The position numbers and the translations under genes were made by a program. The notes beneath the pieces are model-generated. The model saw only the letters and a program-made list of their open reading frames with translations, was not told where the DNA came from and searched no databases. 64,000 bases of DNA from Gloeophyllum trabeum ATCC 11539. Taxonomy: Eukaryota; Basidiomycota; Agaricomycetes; Gloeophyllales; Gloeophyllaceae. How positions within the stretch are numbered: position 1 is the stretch's first letter; each line of letters starts with the position of its first letter. Shown piece after piece: positions 11,373 through 22,791 of this stretch. The stretch covers positions 9,138 to 73,137 of the forward strand of contig NW_006920416.1 in assembly GCF_000344685.1 (NCBI RefSeq), in the 5' to 3' direction.

Positions 11373-11414
11373 TGCTTAATTATATCTGATTCGCGCCGGA
11401 GGTTTTTCCTGATG
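11373..11414 (-). repeat. Right terminal inverted repeat of element B
   Basis: Read on the minus strand from 11414 it begins CATCAGGAAAAACCTCC, then CGAATCAGATATAATTAAG. It pairs with the left end at 8934. Confidence 0.6.
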
Positions 11415-12149
11415 CTCGTCACTGCACTCGACCAGGAGGCACTATTCCCTAGGCAACGATGAACGAGGAGGCCGCCGACATGCTACCCGAAGCAGATAGT
11501 CCTAGTAACCGGAAAGGCGGGAAGGGCGGTAGCGGAGAGTCGAGACCAGCGAGCACGGATGACGGGAGGAAGAAAGGGGCAGCACGAAAAGGAGCGCATA
11601 TAGGCAGTGTGATGTCACACTTGTCACATTGCCAGAAAAAATCGCCTTGGACGCAAGTCAGTGGTAGGACTAGCAGCAGGCGCACATACATGATGCAGGC
11701 AGCGCAGGCACCGACTTAGGCAAAGTCGCGACGACGAAGTGACATGCTTGTAAGCACAGGTGCATCGGGCGACACTTCGCAGCTGGCAGGCAGCAACTTG
11801 CATACTTCCGAGTCGGACTCATCTATCCCGATCTGGAAACTCACACAGCAATTCTGCCGTTTATTGACTTACAAAGGGTAACAATACTATCTAAATGCTT
11901 CTAAAGGTTGGTAAACGGGGGCAAAACAGCAGGTTTTGACTGGGCCTCACGTGCGAGTCTGAACATACTGTATGACGACGACGTGGCGCATCGAGGTAAA
12001 TATCTGTAGTCCCCTTCTGATCGGATACTTATCCCGTCTGTATTGCATAGTCATATACATCGTATAATTGATATTTCTAGCCAGGGAGATGCTTTACACC
12101 CGTTTGTCAGACTCCCCCATAACTGTATCTCTGACCTTTGATTGACAAG
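11415..12149. other. Repeat-derived DNA right of element B
   Basis: A Gly/Lys-rich open frame at 11459-11719 has no splice or motif support. The rest is low-information decayed sequence with no gene that I can support. Confidence 0.35.
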
Positions 12150-12358
12150 ATGTGAGTTTCGTAACATCCTTAATATGCATCTGAGGTTTTGCTTACATCG
12201 TACCAAGGATGTCCCGAGCAGCCGCTATACAGACTGCTCCAATTCCAGCGGACGTCCAACTCCCGATATTTCATTGCGAGCCCTGCTTGATCGTTCGCGA
12301 GGGAGAACGAACTCTTCTATTGTCCCTGATAGTTTCCACGCCGGCGGCCAGAAAGTAA
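12150..12358 (+). CDS. Split-start unit 4, 50-residue hypothetical product
   Basis: AT at 12150-12151 is followed by a 56-bp intron 12152-12207 (donor GTGAGT, branch-like CTTACA, acceptor CCAAG) and exon 2 from G at 12208 to a stop at 12356-12358. AT+G restores ATG. Here the conserved nucleotide core (CAATTCCAGCGGACG) is read in a different frame (PIPADVQ) from the RFQW frame of the other units, so the reading frame has probably slipped. I found no clear TATA box. The sequence pairs with unit 5 (12142-12830 resembles 15980-16610). Confidence 0.25.
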
Positions 12359-13609
12359 AGTGTATGCGTTCGCCACACCTGAGAAGATAGCTTCTTCATA
12401 TCTATCCTCAGTGCAATACAGAAGAAGCACGAGCTACTGACTGTGCTTACAGTACCTGCCGGTGTTATGATGTCAAGCGACACCAGCAGACACCTAAGCC
12501 GGAATCGGAGAGACAATGAGTGTTGCATAGGTAATGTTCACACACGAGTCATTGCACTGATCTGTCTCGTCCCGTCAGATTCTATCCTTGCAACGCGCCT
12601 GAGTGCCTTCTACCCCTGTGCCCCGCTTTCTGGATCAGAGGATGTGCTCTCCTGTGGTCAGAAAAGCGAGATACCAGAGTAAACCGCGCTCTTATATTCG
12701 TCTTACGACTCGTATGTTCCACACACCTTCTCGCCGCTCTCAGGGATGTGCGTGCGCCACTCCTGACTTCTGATATGTTCTTCTGTATGTGCGTCCTGCA
12801 CTGAACGTCTCCAGGGGGTGTAGGTCAATGAGAATGCCGAGGGTATATCTGCGGAAACCTTTGGTCTACGAAATGTCTCTCAGGCAGCTGCTGACTTCAT
12901 TCACGGTGAGTAATCCGTGAATATGACGTGAGTTCTTCACTTCGGCGCAACGTGCTTGACGTGTGCATATACCGGGTGTAACAGCATCCTGGGACGAGAG
13001 AAATGCGAAGGTAGAATACGGGCTGGCTCCTGGCCATGGCATCTGGCCTTTGTGGTTCGTTCGTGCTCGTCGTTCTGAAACCTTGCTGAAACTTGCTGAA
13101 GCTCCCGCGTTGTGTCAGCTGGCGGTCAGCAAGTCGTTCATGACGTTCCTGTGCTGGCCTCATCTCTCTCATGATCTCACTACAATCTTTTCATCCCTCG
13201 CTTTTCAAGACGGTGACGCTTTTGCGATCAAATTTGGTTTTGGGCCACAGTCCGTACTTGTAAATATGTGCGTCCTCGGGCGGATCCACTCACCATTCTT
13301 CTATCATGAAATATGTTGCTCGAGAAGCTTGGTGAGCTGCAATAGCCAGCACGTTGACCTGGATCTTGCGTTAGGAAGGTGGTAGCGGACTATTGTAACG
13401 TGTATCTCCTGCGCTTCTCTACACCTGCGCAACTTGGAAGCAACAAAGTAACGGATGCGGAACCTCTCTCTCATATGCTCTACATGACATCCAAAGAGTA
13501 TTGGACCATGTAACCGTATATCTCAGGCACTGGTTCTACACATCAAACGTTATTCATGTTGGAAACACACACACTGCTTAAATCAGTCGACATATTAAAC
13601 GTGACAAAT
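12359..13609. other. Repeat-derived DNA between unit 4 and inhibitor copy B
   Basis: The first 500 bp match the segment after unit 5 (shared CCGGARTCYGAGAGACARTG). An open plus frame at 12963-13385 lacks motifs. From 13390 the duplicated inhibitor block starts. No gene is supported. Confidence 0.35.
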
Positions 13610-14188
13610 TTAAGTGTGAATCCAGATAGAAGCTCCGACATTGCCGAGAGTGACCTGACGGAACCAGAATCAATAGATAATCAAGGAAGAGGCTGTGGTA
13701 GATAAAATTACCTTAGTCGCGACCGCTGAATCCCCTAGGTCATAGTGCCATTGAGTCTGGGCGTCGACGTTGATGCTAAAGTGTGTTAAGCAACTGCGAT
13801 ATCTTAAATTGAATAACAGTGTCGTACATACCCAAAATTATCAGTTCCGATGGGCGGCGGGTGGGGCGCCGACCTCATAATGGTCCATTCGAACGGCGCA
13901 CGTTTGTCCATAGTCAGGGAGATGTTGTCCCCGTCGGGTCGAGCATAAGACTGGTCAATAGCAATCGTATATTTTCCGGCACCCGTGCTTGTAATATTCC
14001 ACTGAGGAGGCACTGTTTTAGAGGAGTCACTCGGAAGAGACATCGAGTAATACCTTGGTAGCGGGTGAACCCTTCGGCAGTACAACAGCAAATTGACCAT
14101 CCTTGCCGAGAGGGCGGCTGGAGAACGATCCTCCAGTGTAATCGCCGGCTTCGATGTAGTACTCGCCGCTAGCAAGAGGCTCAGACAT
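13610..14188 (-). CDS. Small beta-trefoil protease inhibitor (I66-like), copy B
   Basis: Minus-strand exons 14188-14054, 14001-13832, 13775-13712 and 13654-13610 have exactly the same lengths and intron phases as copy A and give 137 residues. Conserved segments are MSEPLASGEYYIEAG, SSRPLGKDGQFAVVLPKG, WNITSTGAGKYTI and RAPFEWTI. An upstream in-frame ATG would add 11 residues, but it is not in frame in copy A, so I chose the shared start. TATAAATA lies at 14238-14231. The acceptor of exon 2 (CTCAG before TGG) is fixed by comparison with copy A. No disabling change is seen. The inhibitory class (I66 versus a mycocypin) is inferred from strand spacing, not from a search. Confidence 0.6.
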
Positions 14189-14230
14189 TGTAGCTGCTGG
14201 TTGAACTGAGAGATCTGCCAAAGTACTTCA

Positions 14231-14238
14231 TATTTATA
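14231..14238 (-). promoter_or_regulatory. TATA box of inhibitor copy B
   Basis: TATAAATA on the minus strand lies about 45 bp before the ATG at 14188, and the equivalent element is present in copy A. Confidence 0.5.
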
Positions 14239-15110
14239 CCCCAAGGACGTGGCGCTGAATTCTCGTAGCTGCATCATCACGCACCATAAATGAATAGCTC
14301 TAACCTCGAGCCTAAGGTAAACTGTGTTGAGAACTTGCCTCGCCGGACTTTCGTGAGTGCCACCTTTGCTTCTACATGCTTGCACTTGGTCATGCGGCTG
14401 TCGACGTAGACGACTGCTGAATTGAACCATAGAAACACAATTTCGGAGTGCCTCATCTCAGGACAGGATTCTATAGGCTCAATGTCAGTGCTCGCGTCCG
14501 GAACCACAGGCGACGCAAGATTGGGTCAGCAGGTAGAACACATAAAGCAGAATTCAAATATTCGCAGGCTTCCATGCTTGATGGAGTCAGATGGACAGCA
14601 CGAATGAATGTTGCACGTTGTAGGGACTGCGGAGTTGAGGACCTCGCTGCCGTCCCCGGAACGATAGTCCTGTTGCTGACATTATGAGATGAAGTCTGAC
14701 TTGCGTCCTTCGATGCCAACGTCAGCGTAATCAATACTAAGCCTGAACATCACGTCCGCTGCCTCTGTGGAATACACAACTCTGAGACTAGGTCTGCCAC
14801 CGCGCTCCTCAATAATAGTCTGCATGGCGAACGACTGTCTTGGATGCAGGCTTGTTCATTACTAGCGTCGCCGTCGGAGCCTCCCGACGCTCTCGCACGT
14901 TCCAAGAAAGGCAGACCTCTTGACAGAAGCAGCAGGCTCGCGTGTATGGCATCTGCCGAGCGTCGGCATGCGCCACTACCCTTGACTCGGAGTGGAGGAA
15001 CGAGAACAACTATCCTGTACTTTAGACTGGATGGGAGTCGGGATGCATCCGGTGTTTCTGAGAAACTCCTCTCCAAATCGTGACCCTCCTTCTCCCCACC
15101 TCTTATTCAG

Positions 15111-15844
15111 GCTCGTTCTCCCCTTCGACTTCTCTGTGCTCGTGCTCTTGCAGGATCTCCGCGTTTCCTTATCCCTGGCGGAGACGAGACCTGTATGTAT
15201 GCCCTTCTCTCGTTCAGGGCTGTTGTCTCTATTTCTCCTGCTCCATCCTCACGCAGTCGTTTGTATAAGCGTAATTGCATGGCCGGAAGTTTATCTCGAG
15301 TCCTTCAAAGTCGCTGACTTCACTGGACTACTGAAGATGGAGATCCAGGTGTCGCCTGCATATAGAACGCCGGGTATATCGCGCGTCAAAGTAAGCATTC
15401 TTACTCTCCTTGTAATTTTATGTCGCAGCGTGGTCACCTACTGGTATCGCATGCCGATTCTAGTGAATGGCAAGGCAGCGAAGGCAACGCAGTCCTACTC
15501 AACCCCCGTCCTCATCGCTTCGCCCTCTTGTATATCGCCTCCTCGTTATCATGAGCTACTCATTGCATAACTGTCGTTAGCTCGCCGGAGATACGCAAGG
15601 GCCCACGAGGTCTAAGAAGACAACAGCGGGTGGGCAATGCACCTCCGCCTTGTGAGACGCGAGTACGATCGCTGCGTATGAAGAAGACCATCGAAGCGGG
15701 ACAGCAATATGTTTCGACCGGTGACAGAACGGCGGATAATTGTCATGCAACGGCTACGAGTACAAAGACGGACTCACCTTTCACGGCAGGTTTGACAAGT
15801 TACAGCGGAGGCCAAGGCGGCACTGGCATGGGCCCTCAGGAGGT
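15111..15844. other. Pyrimidine-rich repeat DNA
   Basis: A CT-rich stretch resembles those at 18.6, 24.6, 29.5 and 42.7 kb. At about 15430-15490 lies a diverged copy of the TGGTCACC...CGATTCTAG...GGCAAGGCAGCGA module that is better preserved at 20.6, 30.8 and 43.4 kb. No gene is supported. Confidence 0.4.
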
Positions 15845-16137
15845 GGATAAAAGGCTCACGCAGGGAGAGAAGGAATTTCATCCCGCTATCCCTGTCTGCA
15901 TCGCATAATTAGATCCATCGTATTCAAGCTAGCAAAATACTCCATACCTATTTACGTGACTTTGAACTGTAACTGCGTCTCCAGGCACAATGTGAGTCTC
16001 ATGACGTCCTCAGTACAAGTCGACCATTGACTCACCTGCTCCAAACTTGTAGGATATCCCGAAAGGCTATACCGAGTCCTACCCTCACACTTCCCCGATT
16101 CCAGCGGACGGCAAACCCACCGGGCTTCCCACTTTAA
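15845..16137 (+). pseudogene. Split-start unit 5 (RFQ type), 28-residue product
   Basis: GATAAAAGG follows 15845. AT is at 15990-15991, the intron is 15992-16052 (61 bp, donor GTGAGT, branch-like GACTCACC, acceptor TTGTAG) and exon 2 is 16053-16137. AT+G restores ATG, but the frame stops after 28 codons just past LPRFQRTANPPG. The core is in the same frame as in units 3, 7, 9, 11 and 14. Truncation suggests decay. Confidence 0.35.
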
Positions 16138-17511
16138 GGAATCCGGAGTGTGATGCAGAGGAAGGACAGCAGTCCTGACGGTGCCTACAGCACCGACCGG
16201 TCTTTTGATGTCAAGCGTCACCAAGACAGACATAAGCCGGAGTCCGAGAGACAGTGAGTGTTGTATAGGGAACGTTTAGGCCGTCGTGTTGATCTGCCTC
16301 GTCCCAACAGATTTTATCCGCGACGCCCCTGGGTGTGGTCTACTCCGGTGCCTCGCTTTCCGGATCAGAGGAGGTGCTCTCCTGTGGTTCTCAAAGCGAG
16401 GTACCGGCATAAATGGCGCCATTGTACCATACGTCTGGCGTCCTATAAACTGGAATTCGCAGTCATACAACTCGTACTTTCCACATACCTCTTCGCCGCT
16501 CACATACACCCTGGTGGAACGTGAGTTCCCTACGTGCCTGCGTCATTGAACATCCCGAGGTGGGTAGGGCGACAAGAATGCTGTGGGTACGCCTGCCGAG
16601 GCCATTCGGTAAGTAAAGTGCGCTAATGTCGGCAGTCAGTGAAAAGGACTCTGAATGCGAGGCGAGTTCTTTGATTTGGTGAGAAAGGCTTGTTGTGTTC
16701 GGGGCCGCCGTACTAGCCGGTGGCTCCCCTCGGCTGGGATCAATGATCGCGGGCAGGTAAAATCGGACCTGACGCACCAGGCTTGGAAAATGCGCCACCG
16801 TCCCGAGCACCACGTTATAGTTATTTACTAGATCATGGCCAGGAAAGGTTCGAGGGTGTTCCCCCACTTGATCCCAAGAGGACATGTGTTTGAGGCAGTG
16901 AAGAGATATGGCGAGCAGACGTATGCATTGGAGACCGAAGGTGAAGTCTTTCAAGCTGACATTCGTCTGTCTGTGATTAGTAGAGTCAGTCTAGTGACGG
17001 TAAATCACGCCTATATGTGAAGGATATGCGTCTTATGTCGGGAGCAGGGGAATGATCTGTCGGAAGACTCGGAATATATGAAAGCGACAAACAATATTGC
17101 CACGAAAGAACATCTTGGAGATGTCTGACGATGCAGCGTTCGGGCCTTGTTACGACGCACCCGCCCCGTCGCTGTCTACCTAAGTCCGAGTTCAACCTCA
17201 CCCAGGGTCCCCGGTCAGGATCGGTACCGCGGTAAGTTTCGAAGCAGCAGGAAGGAATTGTCGGGGGATACCTTTCAATACCTATAACTGGCTAAGCCAC
17301 ACGCGGAGGCGACCACATAGCAGATATGGGATGTGGCATCGAACCTTAGATGTCAGGCACGAACGGGTTGCCACGCACCCGGGCCACAACGTACACGGGA
17401 AGGAACCGTGTTCTCAGGAAGCCGCATGGCTGTTACCGCTTGTAGCAGAGAAGACGTCAGAACCTGCACGGTGTCTTGTGGCAAAGGCCCCGCGAGCCAC
17501 GTCAAAAAATA
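16138..17511. other. Repeat DNA; from 16.6 kb first copy of the 1.6-kb block
   Basis: From about 16610 the sequence pairs with 37797 onward (for example TAGTTATTTACTAGATC in both). At 17306-17313 it holds the empty site of the CACTG element found at 38391-38675. No gene is supported. Confidence 0.45.
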
Positions 17512-18227
17512 TATAAAAGGCGGCCTGGGTGCTCACAGTGCTCGCCAATCCGCCGTCCCACACTCGTGTCATCTTCGGACAAGCACGCCGTACCCTCTCA
17601 TCACTTACCAACCGCACGAGCCTCAGTCACAACAATGTAAGGCTCTCATCGCTTGCGCTCGGAATCTGAGTGCGCGGAGTAGACTTACCTGCTTTCCAGG
17701 ACGCTACCGCCCGACCCATCGACTGACGCCCCCGAGCGAAGATTACAGACCTCCTCCTCGCGTGCAGAGCCCCGTCGCACCGCGCGCCGTGCCTCCGCGA
17801 AGTGTGGCTATGCCTCACGACGCCCGACTTAGAGGACTGGGAGGAGGCGCGTATCTCAGCCGAGGTAACCTGGGAGAGTCCTGGACGACTTTCAGATCCA
17901 GCTCCCCGGTACCCTACGCCCGTGCGGAGCCACTTCACCCGCAGACGCTCTTGCTCAAGTCCGATGGTCGCGATGCACGAAAGCCGTACATTGAGCCCTC
18001 AAACACGAGGTGCGCTTCCTGTGGTGTTTGCCAGGTGTACGTCGCTGGTAGAATCTCTGCAAGAACGAGCAATCCAGCGATACAGGATAAGAGCGAATGG
18101 ATTCATTTGTCACTCCCCATCCTATCCGACTCCCCACCCCACCCCCATCCACACCTCCCTCACCGGGTGTCCCTCAGCGAGTGCTGAGCGGCGCTCGGTG
18201 ATAGATGTGTCGATGGGAATCTCATGA
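16610..18227. repeat. Duplicated 1.6-kb block, copy 1 (partner 37797-39573)
   Basis: Direct alignment by eye shows long shared stretches, including the TATA-box region of units 6 and 12, the GCCACNCGCGGAGGCG site, and the 3' end GAGCGGCGCTCGGTGAT. The partner carries a 285-bp insertion that this copy lacks. Confidence 0.7.
17512..17832 (+). pseudogene. Split-start unit 6 (RRLQTS type)
   Basis: TATAAAAGG lies at 17512-17520. AT is at 17635-17636, the intron is 17637-17699 (63 bp, donor GTAAGG, branch GACTTACC, acceptor TTCCAG), and exon 2 from G at 17700 restores ATG. The frame reads RRLQTS and then stops after 44 residues at 17832. The continuing segment EVWLCLTTPDLEDWEEAR, homologous to EVWLATA in unit 13, is open in another frame from about 17796, so a frameshift separates the halves. 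Confidence 0.4.
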
Positions 18228-21200
18228 CAGGTGTATGCTTTCACTGGGTATTAATCAATTGGCTAGGTTTCAGGATCAGAGACACATGTCTTGGGTAGAG
18301 CAGAAGCGAGCCATGAGAGCGAGTGCGTAGATCATAGCACAACCTGAGATCATCGCGCAGGCCCTGTTCACCGGCAACTAAGCATGTTGAACATGGAGTA
18401 GGTACAAAAGCAGCCACCAAGCTTGGGATCGCCGACTCGCGGACTTCTGTGGCGAGCCGCGCTTGTCGTTCTGCAACCAATCATTATCCGGTCCTCTCTG
18501 CTAGAAATTTGTGCATATTGTTCCTTGGGCCGCGACTGCAAACGGACTCGAATGGACAATGTCAGTGTTTGTCTGTAGACGGAGATCAGAGGCGGGTGCG
18601 GTATGGGCAAGATCAAGTGCGTCCAATGAATCCTTGAGCAAGCAGTTTGTCCCGTTCTCTCTCACTACGAGCATGTCTCTCTTCTATTCTTTGGAACCTG
18701 GGTCTCTCTATTCTCTGTGCACCCCCGTCTTATTCCAACCTCCGTAGTCTCTCTGCCAGTGCCTGCTTTTCCAGCCCTGAGTGTCTACATGACGTGATAC
18801 TACTCAGGACATCCTCCTGAGTCCTGTATATATGGCTGGCTCATCATTACTACCCTCTATTCTCCTGTCCGTTGCATCACCCTCTGCTTCACCACTCTCG
18901 TCGTCCTACGGTCTCTCCTGGTCTTTCGCGGTATTCGCGTGCAAATCCGACTCGCTGCGCTACATCAGCGTTCTCTTTTCTCGCCTCTCCTCCCCGCTGA
19001 ACGGTCTCGTCCCATTCCAGCTTGTCTACTGTCGCTCGATCCTGTCGATCCCTGTTTGTCCCCGCCGCACGGCCCTTGGTCTGTCTGCTCCTGGATCTAA
19101 GCATAATACAATGGCGCCTTTGCCCGTCATTTCATTGTTAGCGGTCCGTCTCCCCGGCTCCTCATTTCTAGCAGAGAACGTGGTTTGGACTCCCAGTATA
19201 ACCTCGCGTAAGCTGCGAGGGGCCTAGGATGCTGTATCTTCCCTGTACATTGCGGTGCGTCGATTGCTGCAGCGGCTCTATCCGGAATACCGTGTGCATC
19301 GTACAATGTCCGGCCTGCCATCATTTGGCACTAGATCTGCTTATTTCAGGCTACCTATTCTCACTGACGCCCCCGTCGCAGGTAGACTTGGACGTGTGGC
19401 TGTCGTCGCGTCAAGGAGATGCGGTGCGTCGTCCATGAAGTGACGTGTCCAGGAGCATCGCACGCTCAGTTGCTTTTCTCTGTTCCTGTGGAGGCTGAAT
19501 GGGACGTTTATCTGCGTTGACATGGCTGAAACGCGAGGACTGTCTCATGGTGCGACCTTTTCATTGCTCGCGATCGTGAAGAGGTTGCTTCTCGCTATCG
19601 CTCACAACGAGCCGTACGCCGACCCTGGATTTTCGCATCAAGGTATGACGCGAGTTTCGGTCTGGCCGCACAAGGGAGCGAGTCGGTGCTGCTTCTACAG
19701 CTGTAGTGGCTGCTTATCCCGTTGTATACTTGTGCTTTGTCTGAGAGCAGAGCGGGACTCCTACTGAACGAATGACCGCGTCCTGCCGCATTTCTCGCCG
19801 GCGAGCATGGTATCATGGGCCTGATTATCGATGTCGGACAGGTTTGAGGTACCGCTCCTTCACCCGGGGAGTGCGCCGGACGGAGTGGGAACCTCGCCGA
19901 GAGGCGCGAAAGCCAGTGCGTCCACGTCGCCAGGGGTCGTAGCACAAAATCTCTGTCTCTGGCATAGCTGCACTGTGACGTGCGGACAGTCTCTCAAGTC
20001 TCAGATCAGATACCGATGGGGTATTGAAGACTCGCGGCCTGATGAAGATGCTCTAAGACCGCGTATCGTTGTCATCAGACCGCAAAACTCAGGATTTCGC
20101 GCGGAGAATGGAGGTCGATTGTAAGGGCACCACTGTCTTTTCCGGGCTTTGTCGCTGGGCGTTGGCGTGCGATGCGATGCCGGGCGGCAAGACGACGACG
20201 TACAGAGTGATATGAGTCCGCGGCTCTTGCTTGTGTGAGTGAAAGATCTCGCTTTGACCTATCTGTTGCCGATGAGGGGTAAATGCGTTTCACATGCGCG
20301 GGCTGGACAAGGGGAAGCTCAGCCTCAGTGATGGGTAAAACGAGAGGGGCGCACACGAAGTACACGGGTGATATCGATACGATTCAATGGTCGATGGGCC
20401 AGTGAAAGTACAACACCCGGCTCAAGTGTCCGCTGCGTGCGGTGGACTCGGATGGTGGGTACACATGATTTAGGTCAATAGTGGGTGGCAGTGACTTGAC
20501 ATCGTGTCACACAGCGAACTACAGCGACACATGCATGCAGAATGCATCCTACAGGAACAGCGGTCGGAATTCGCAGCCCCTCTGTAATTCGATGTGTTAA
20601 CATCGCGGCTTGGTCACCTACTGGTATCGCACGCCGATTCCAGTGGATGGCCAGGCAGCGAGGATAACGTAGCCCTCTCCACGCCGGGGTCTGGCTTGTA
20701 GAGATTGCTCACCGGTTCGGAGAGCCTTTTATAAGGTATAACATCTTCGCCGGCGAGCCACTGATATGAAGGGCCAATGCACACGCGCTTAGCCAGCGGC
20801 CAAAGCGCCCAGTCGGAGCGGACAATAGTCGATGTCCAAGGCCAATGCCACTCAGCGAGTGGACAATGCGGAAAGCTAGCTGCCGCAGACAATAGTGCTT
20901 CCTCTGGAACGTCTCGGTCAGTACATTGTCAGAATGTGTTCGGTGCGTGCTGCAGTGGAGGCATGATTCCTACCAATACTGGAATGAATAACAATAGCCA
21001 TGAAGGAGTAAGTCCGGAGCGGTTTGGGCAGTCCCAGATTATCGGGCCAACGTTTGCTGATTAACTGCCTTTCGAGGCATACCAATGGAACATTTAAAGT
21101 GGCTGATCCTACTTTGTATGGCATCGAATAAAGTGAGGCAATCTTGTCCGCGGGTTAGGAGGATGTCACCGACACGAGTGGCCGTGGGGTCACTATGGCG

Positions 21201-21231
21201 TCATGTGGCATTCCTGCAGCTTGTGAAGAAA
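17833..21231. other. Repeat-derived DNA without a supportable gene
   Basis: 18100-18230 ends the duplicated block. 18.6-19.5 kb is CT-rich and occurs in inverted orientation at about 39.8-40.6 kb. At 20600-20670 lies one copy of the GTCACCTACTGGTATCGC / CGATTCCAGTGGATGGCC module. Open frames here lack motifs and splice support. Confidence 0.4.
18830..19520 (-). repeat. Segment found inverted at about 39840-40640
   Basis: The minus strand near 19230-19160 (CAGCTTACGCGAGGTTATAC, then GGGAGTCCAAACCAC) matches the plus strand at 40158-40190. Other shared stretches such as GGAGAGACCGTAGGA also match in reversed order. Confidence 0.6.
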
Positions 21232-21544
21232 TATAAAAGGGGCAGAAGAGAGCGGTGGAGACCCATCGCTCTCCTCGCATCTGACCCTCGTTCATCTGTC
21301 TTGCAACCGGACTTCGATACACCAACTCTCAAGCAACAACCCGTATATCATCAACAACTATGTAAGCCCTCTGATATCCCTCATGACTAGACGTCCTGAG
21401 ACTCACCTCCTCACCAGGACAAGCAAGCAACTTATGCTCCCTGCGAAACATTCAATGCTCATTTCAATTGACCGATTCCAGCGGATGGCCAACCTCCCCG
21501 ACCTATCGATGCAGGCGTGTAAGGCGGTCCAGGGTGTACCCTGA
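21232..21544 (+). CDS. Split-start unit 7 (RFQ type), 42-residue hypothetical product
   Basis: TATAAAAGG lies at 21232-21240 and AT at 21360-21361. The intron is 21362-21417 (56 bp, donor GTAAGC, branch GACTCACC, acceptor CACCAG) and exon 2 is 21418-21544. AT+G restores ATG and the frame reads DRFQRMANLPDLS, then stops after 42 codons. It may be a short product or a truncated relic. Confidence 0.3.
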
Positions 21545-22791
21545 GCCGCCTTCAGCATCGCAACACCTGCCATGAAGCGGTGCCGAAGATCGCCACGATG
21601 GCAGCTCAGTATCTGTCTTACACGCACATTAAAGCCTTTGAGTGGGGAAAGCTCGATGATAGGGACCAACACACGTCATTACGCCCCTCTTCGTCTGCGT
21701 ACACAGCGACGCCGTTGTCGATCTGTACGCAGACGAGAAGGAACAATGTGTGCGAACGGATGTCATACGCGCTCTGGATGTCTCCAGGCACCTCTTGGTG
21801 GCATTCAGTGATGAGATTGTCGCGGACGTGCCAGTCGACGGTGTCGGCCCAGGCAACGACTCGTAGTCTGAGATATTACGTACCTTTTTGCGTACTTATG
21901 TATATTTCTTTGGAATGTGCAGCTTGAGGTACAGGCTGTTGAATTTGCGAGATTCGGGGGATCAACGGTACGTGACTCCAGAACGTACCCAGAGGGACCA
22001 ACTCTTGCTACATGCACTACTTCCCACCGCAATTCATAATTCGTGCGGGCGCGAAGAATCGGAGTGGTGAGTATCCAGTCCACTGCGAAAGCAACGGATT
22101 TTGCAGTAGACGATGAGTACTTGACGAGTGCGGTTGTCTGGAACGACGACTGCCGCCAGACTATCCTGTATGCGCACGCTCTTTCCAATGACGCCCTCCT
22201 ATCAGTAACCCAGTCGGGACAAAACATAACTAGAGTGGGCTCGCGGTGTGTTATGAACGGGATGCACGGGAACAGTCGTATTGCGAGAATGCTGCTGCCA
22301 TATTCCACTCCCTTCGACTCCGCGATAACTATGGCTGGCAATAGCCATTGGAGAGATTAGAGCGCTTTATTCAGCATTGTAACGTGAACGGAGTGGAGAT
22401 ATACCGCGATGCAGGGTCTGGCCATGTCGGTTAGCCACGCTTCGTTGGGCTCCAACTGTCGCAGCCAGCGCAGTTTCCACTAGTATTGCACATCGTGATA
22501 GTTGATACGAGAGGTGAGATATCGGCTATGATGAATCCAAGAGACGTCTCCCATGTGTCGCTTCTGGGAATATATTGAGACTCTAGATGGGATGTGAGAT
22601 GTGGCCACGAATCTCAGATGTCAGGAGTTTAGGGGGTGACTCGGGTAAGTTGCCACGGGTTGACAAAGAAGGGTGCTGGTTCCCAGAAGGACGCACAAGG
22701 GTTGCCATTTCGAGCGAATCAGAAGGCAACGGAATACGTGTAAGGCAACGTGTTCTCGTGGCAGAGATTGACGAAGCCACACAGCGAACGA
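21545..22791. other. Repeat-derived DNA without a supportable gene
   Basis: Only short unsupported frames are present. The stretch represents the downstream half of unit 7 and the upstream half of unit 8. Confidence 0.35.

Larger units (their letters stand above)
8934..11414. mobile_element. Element B: 2.5-kb TIR transposon with a captured RasGEF fragment
   Basis: The left end begins CATCAGGGAAAACCCCCC at 8934. The right end, read inward from 11414, begins CATCAGGAAAAACCTCC. Both continue into AT-rich DNA with ATCAGA(C/T)A-type motifs, like elements A and C. No transposase frame is present, so the element is non-autonomous and could be moved in trans by element A's enzyme. The paralogous block at about 15.09-15.11 kb reads straight through (left flank CTTACTCA, right flank CTCGTCAC), which is an empty site. 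No clear target-site duplication is left. It contains a GC-rich coding island at 9360-10359 inside otherwise AT-richer sequence. Confidence 0.65.
13390..15110. repeat. Duplicated block, copy 2 (partner 7125-8933), with the empty site of element B
   Basis: This block holds inhibitor copy B and its upstream 0.9 kb. Its right edge at about 15079-15110 (CGTGACCCTCCTTCTCCCC ... TTATTCAGGCTCG) runs uninterrupted through the position where element B sits in the other copy. Confidence 0.6.

Noticed and set aside
14992..15570. 192-codon plus-strand frame with hydrophobic segments
   Set aside because: Hydrophobicity comes from the CT-rich repeat; the paralogous stretches at 18.6 and 24.6 kb do not keep the frame.
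17333..18187. 284-codon plus-strand open frame
   Set aside because: It crosses the promoter, leader, intron and exon of split-start unit 6 in one frame and is broken in the paralogous block, so it is a chance GC-rich frame.
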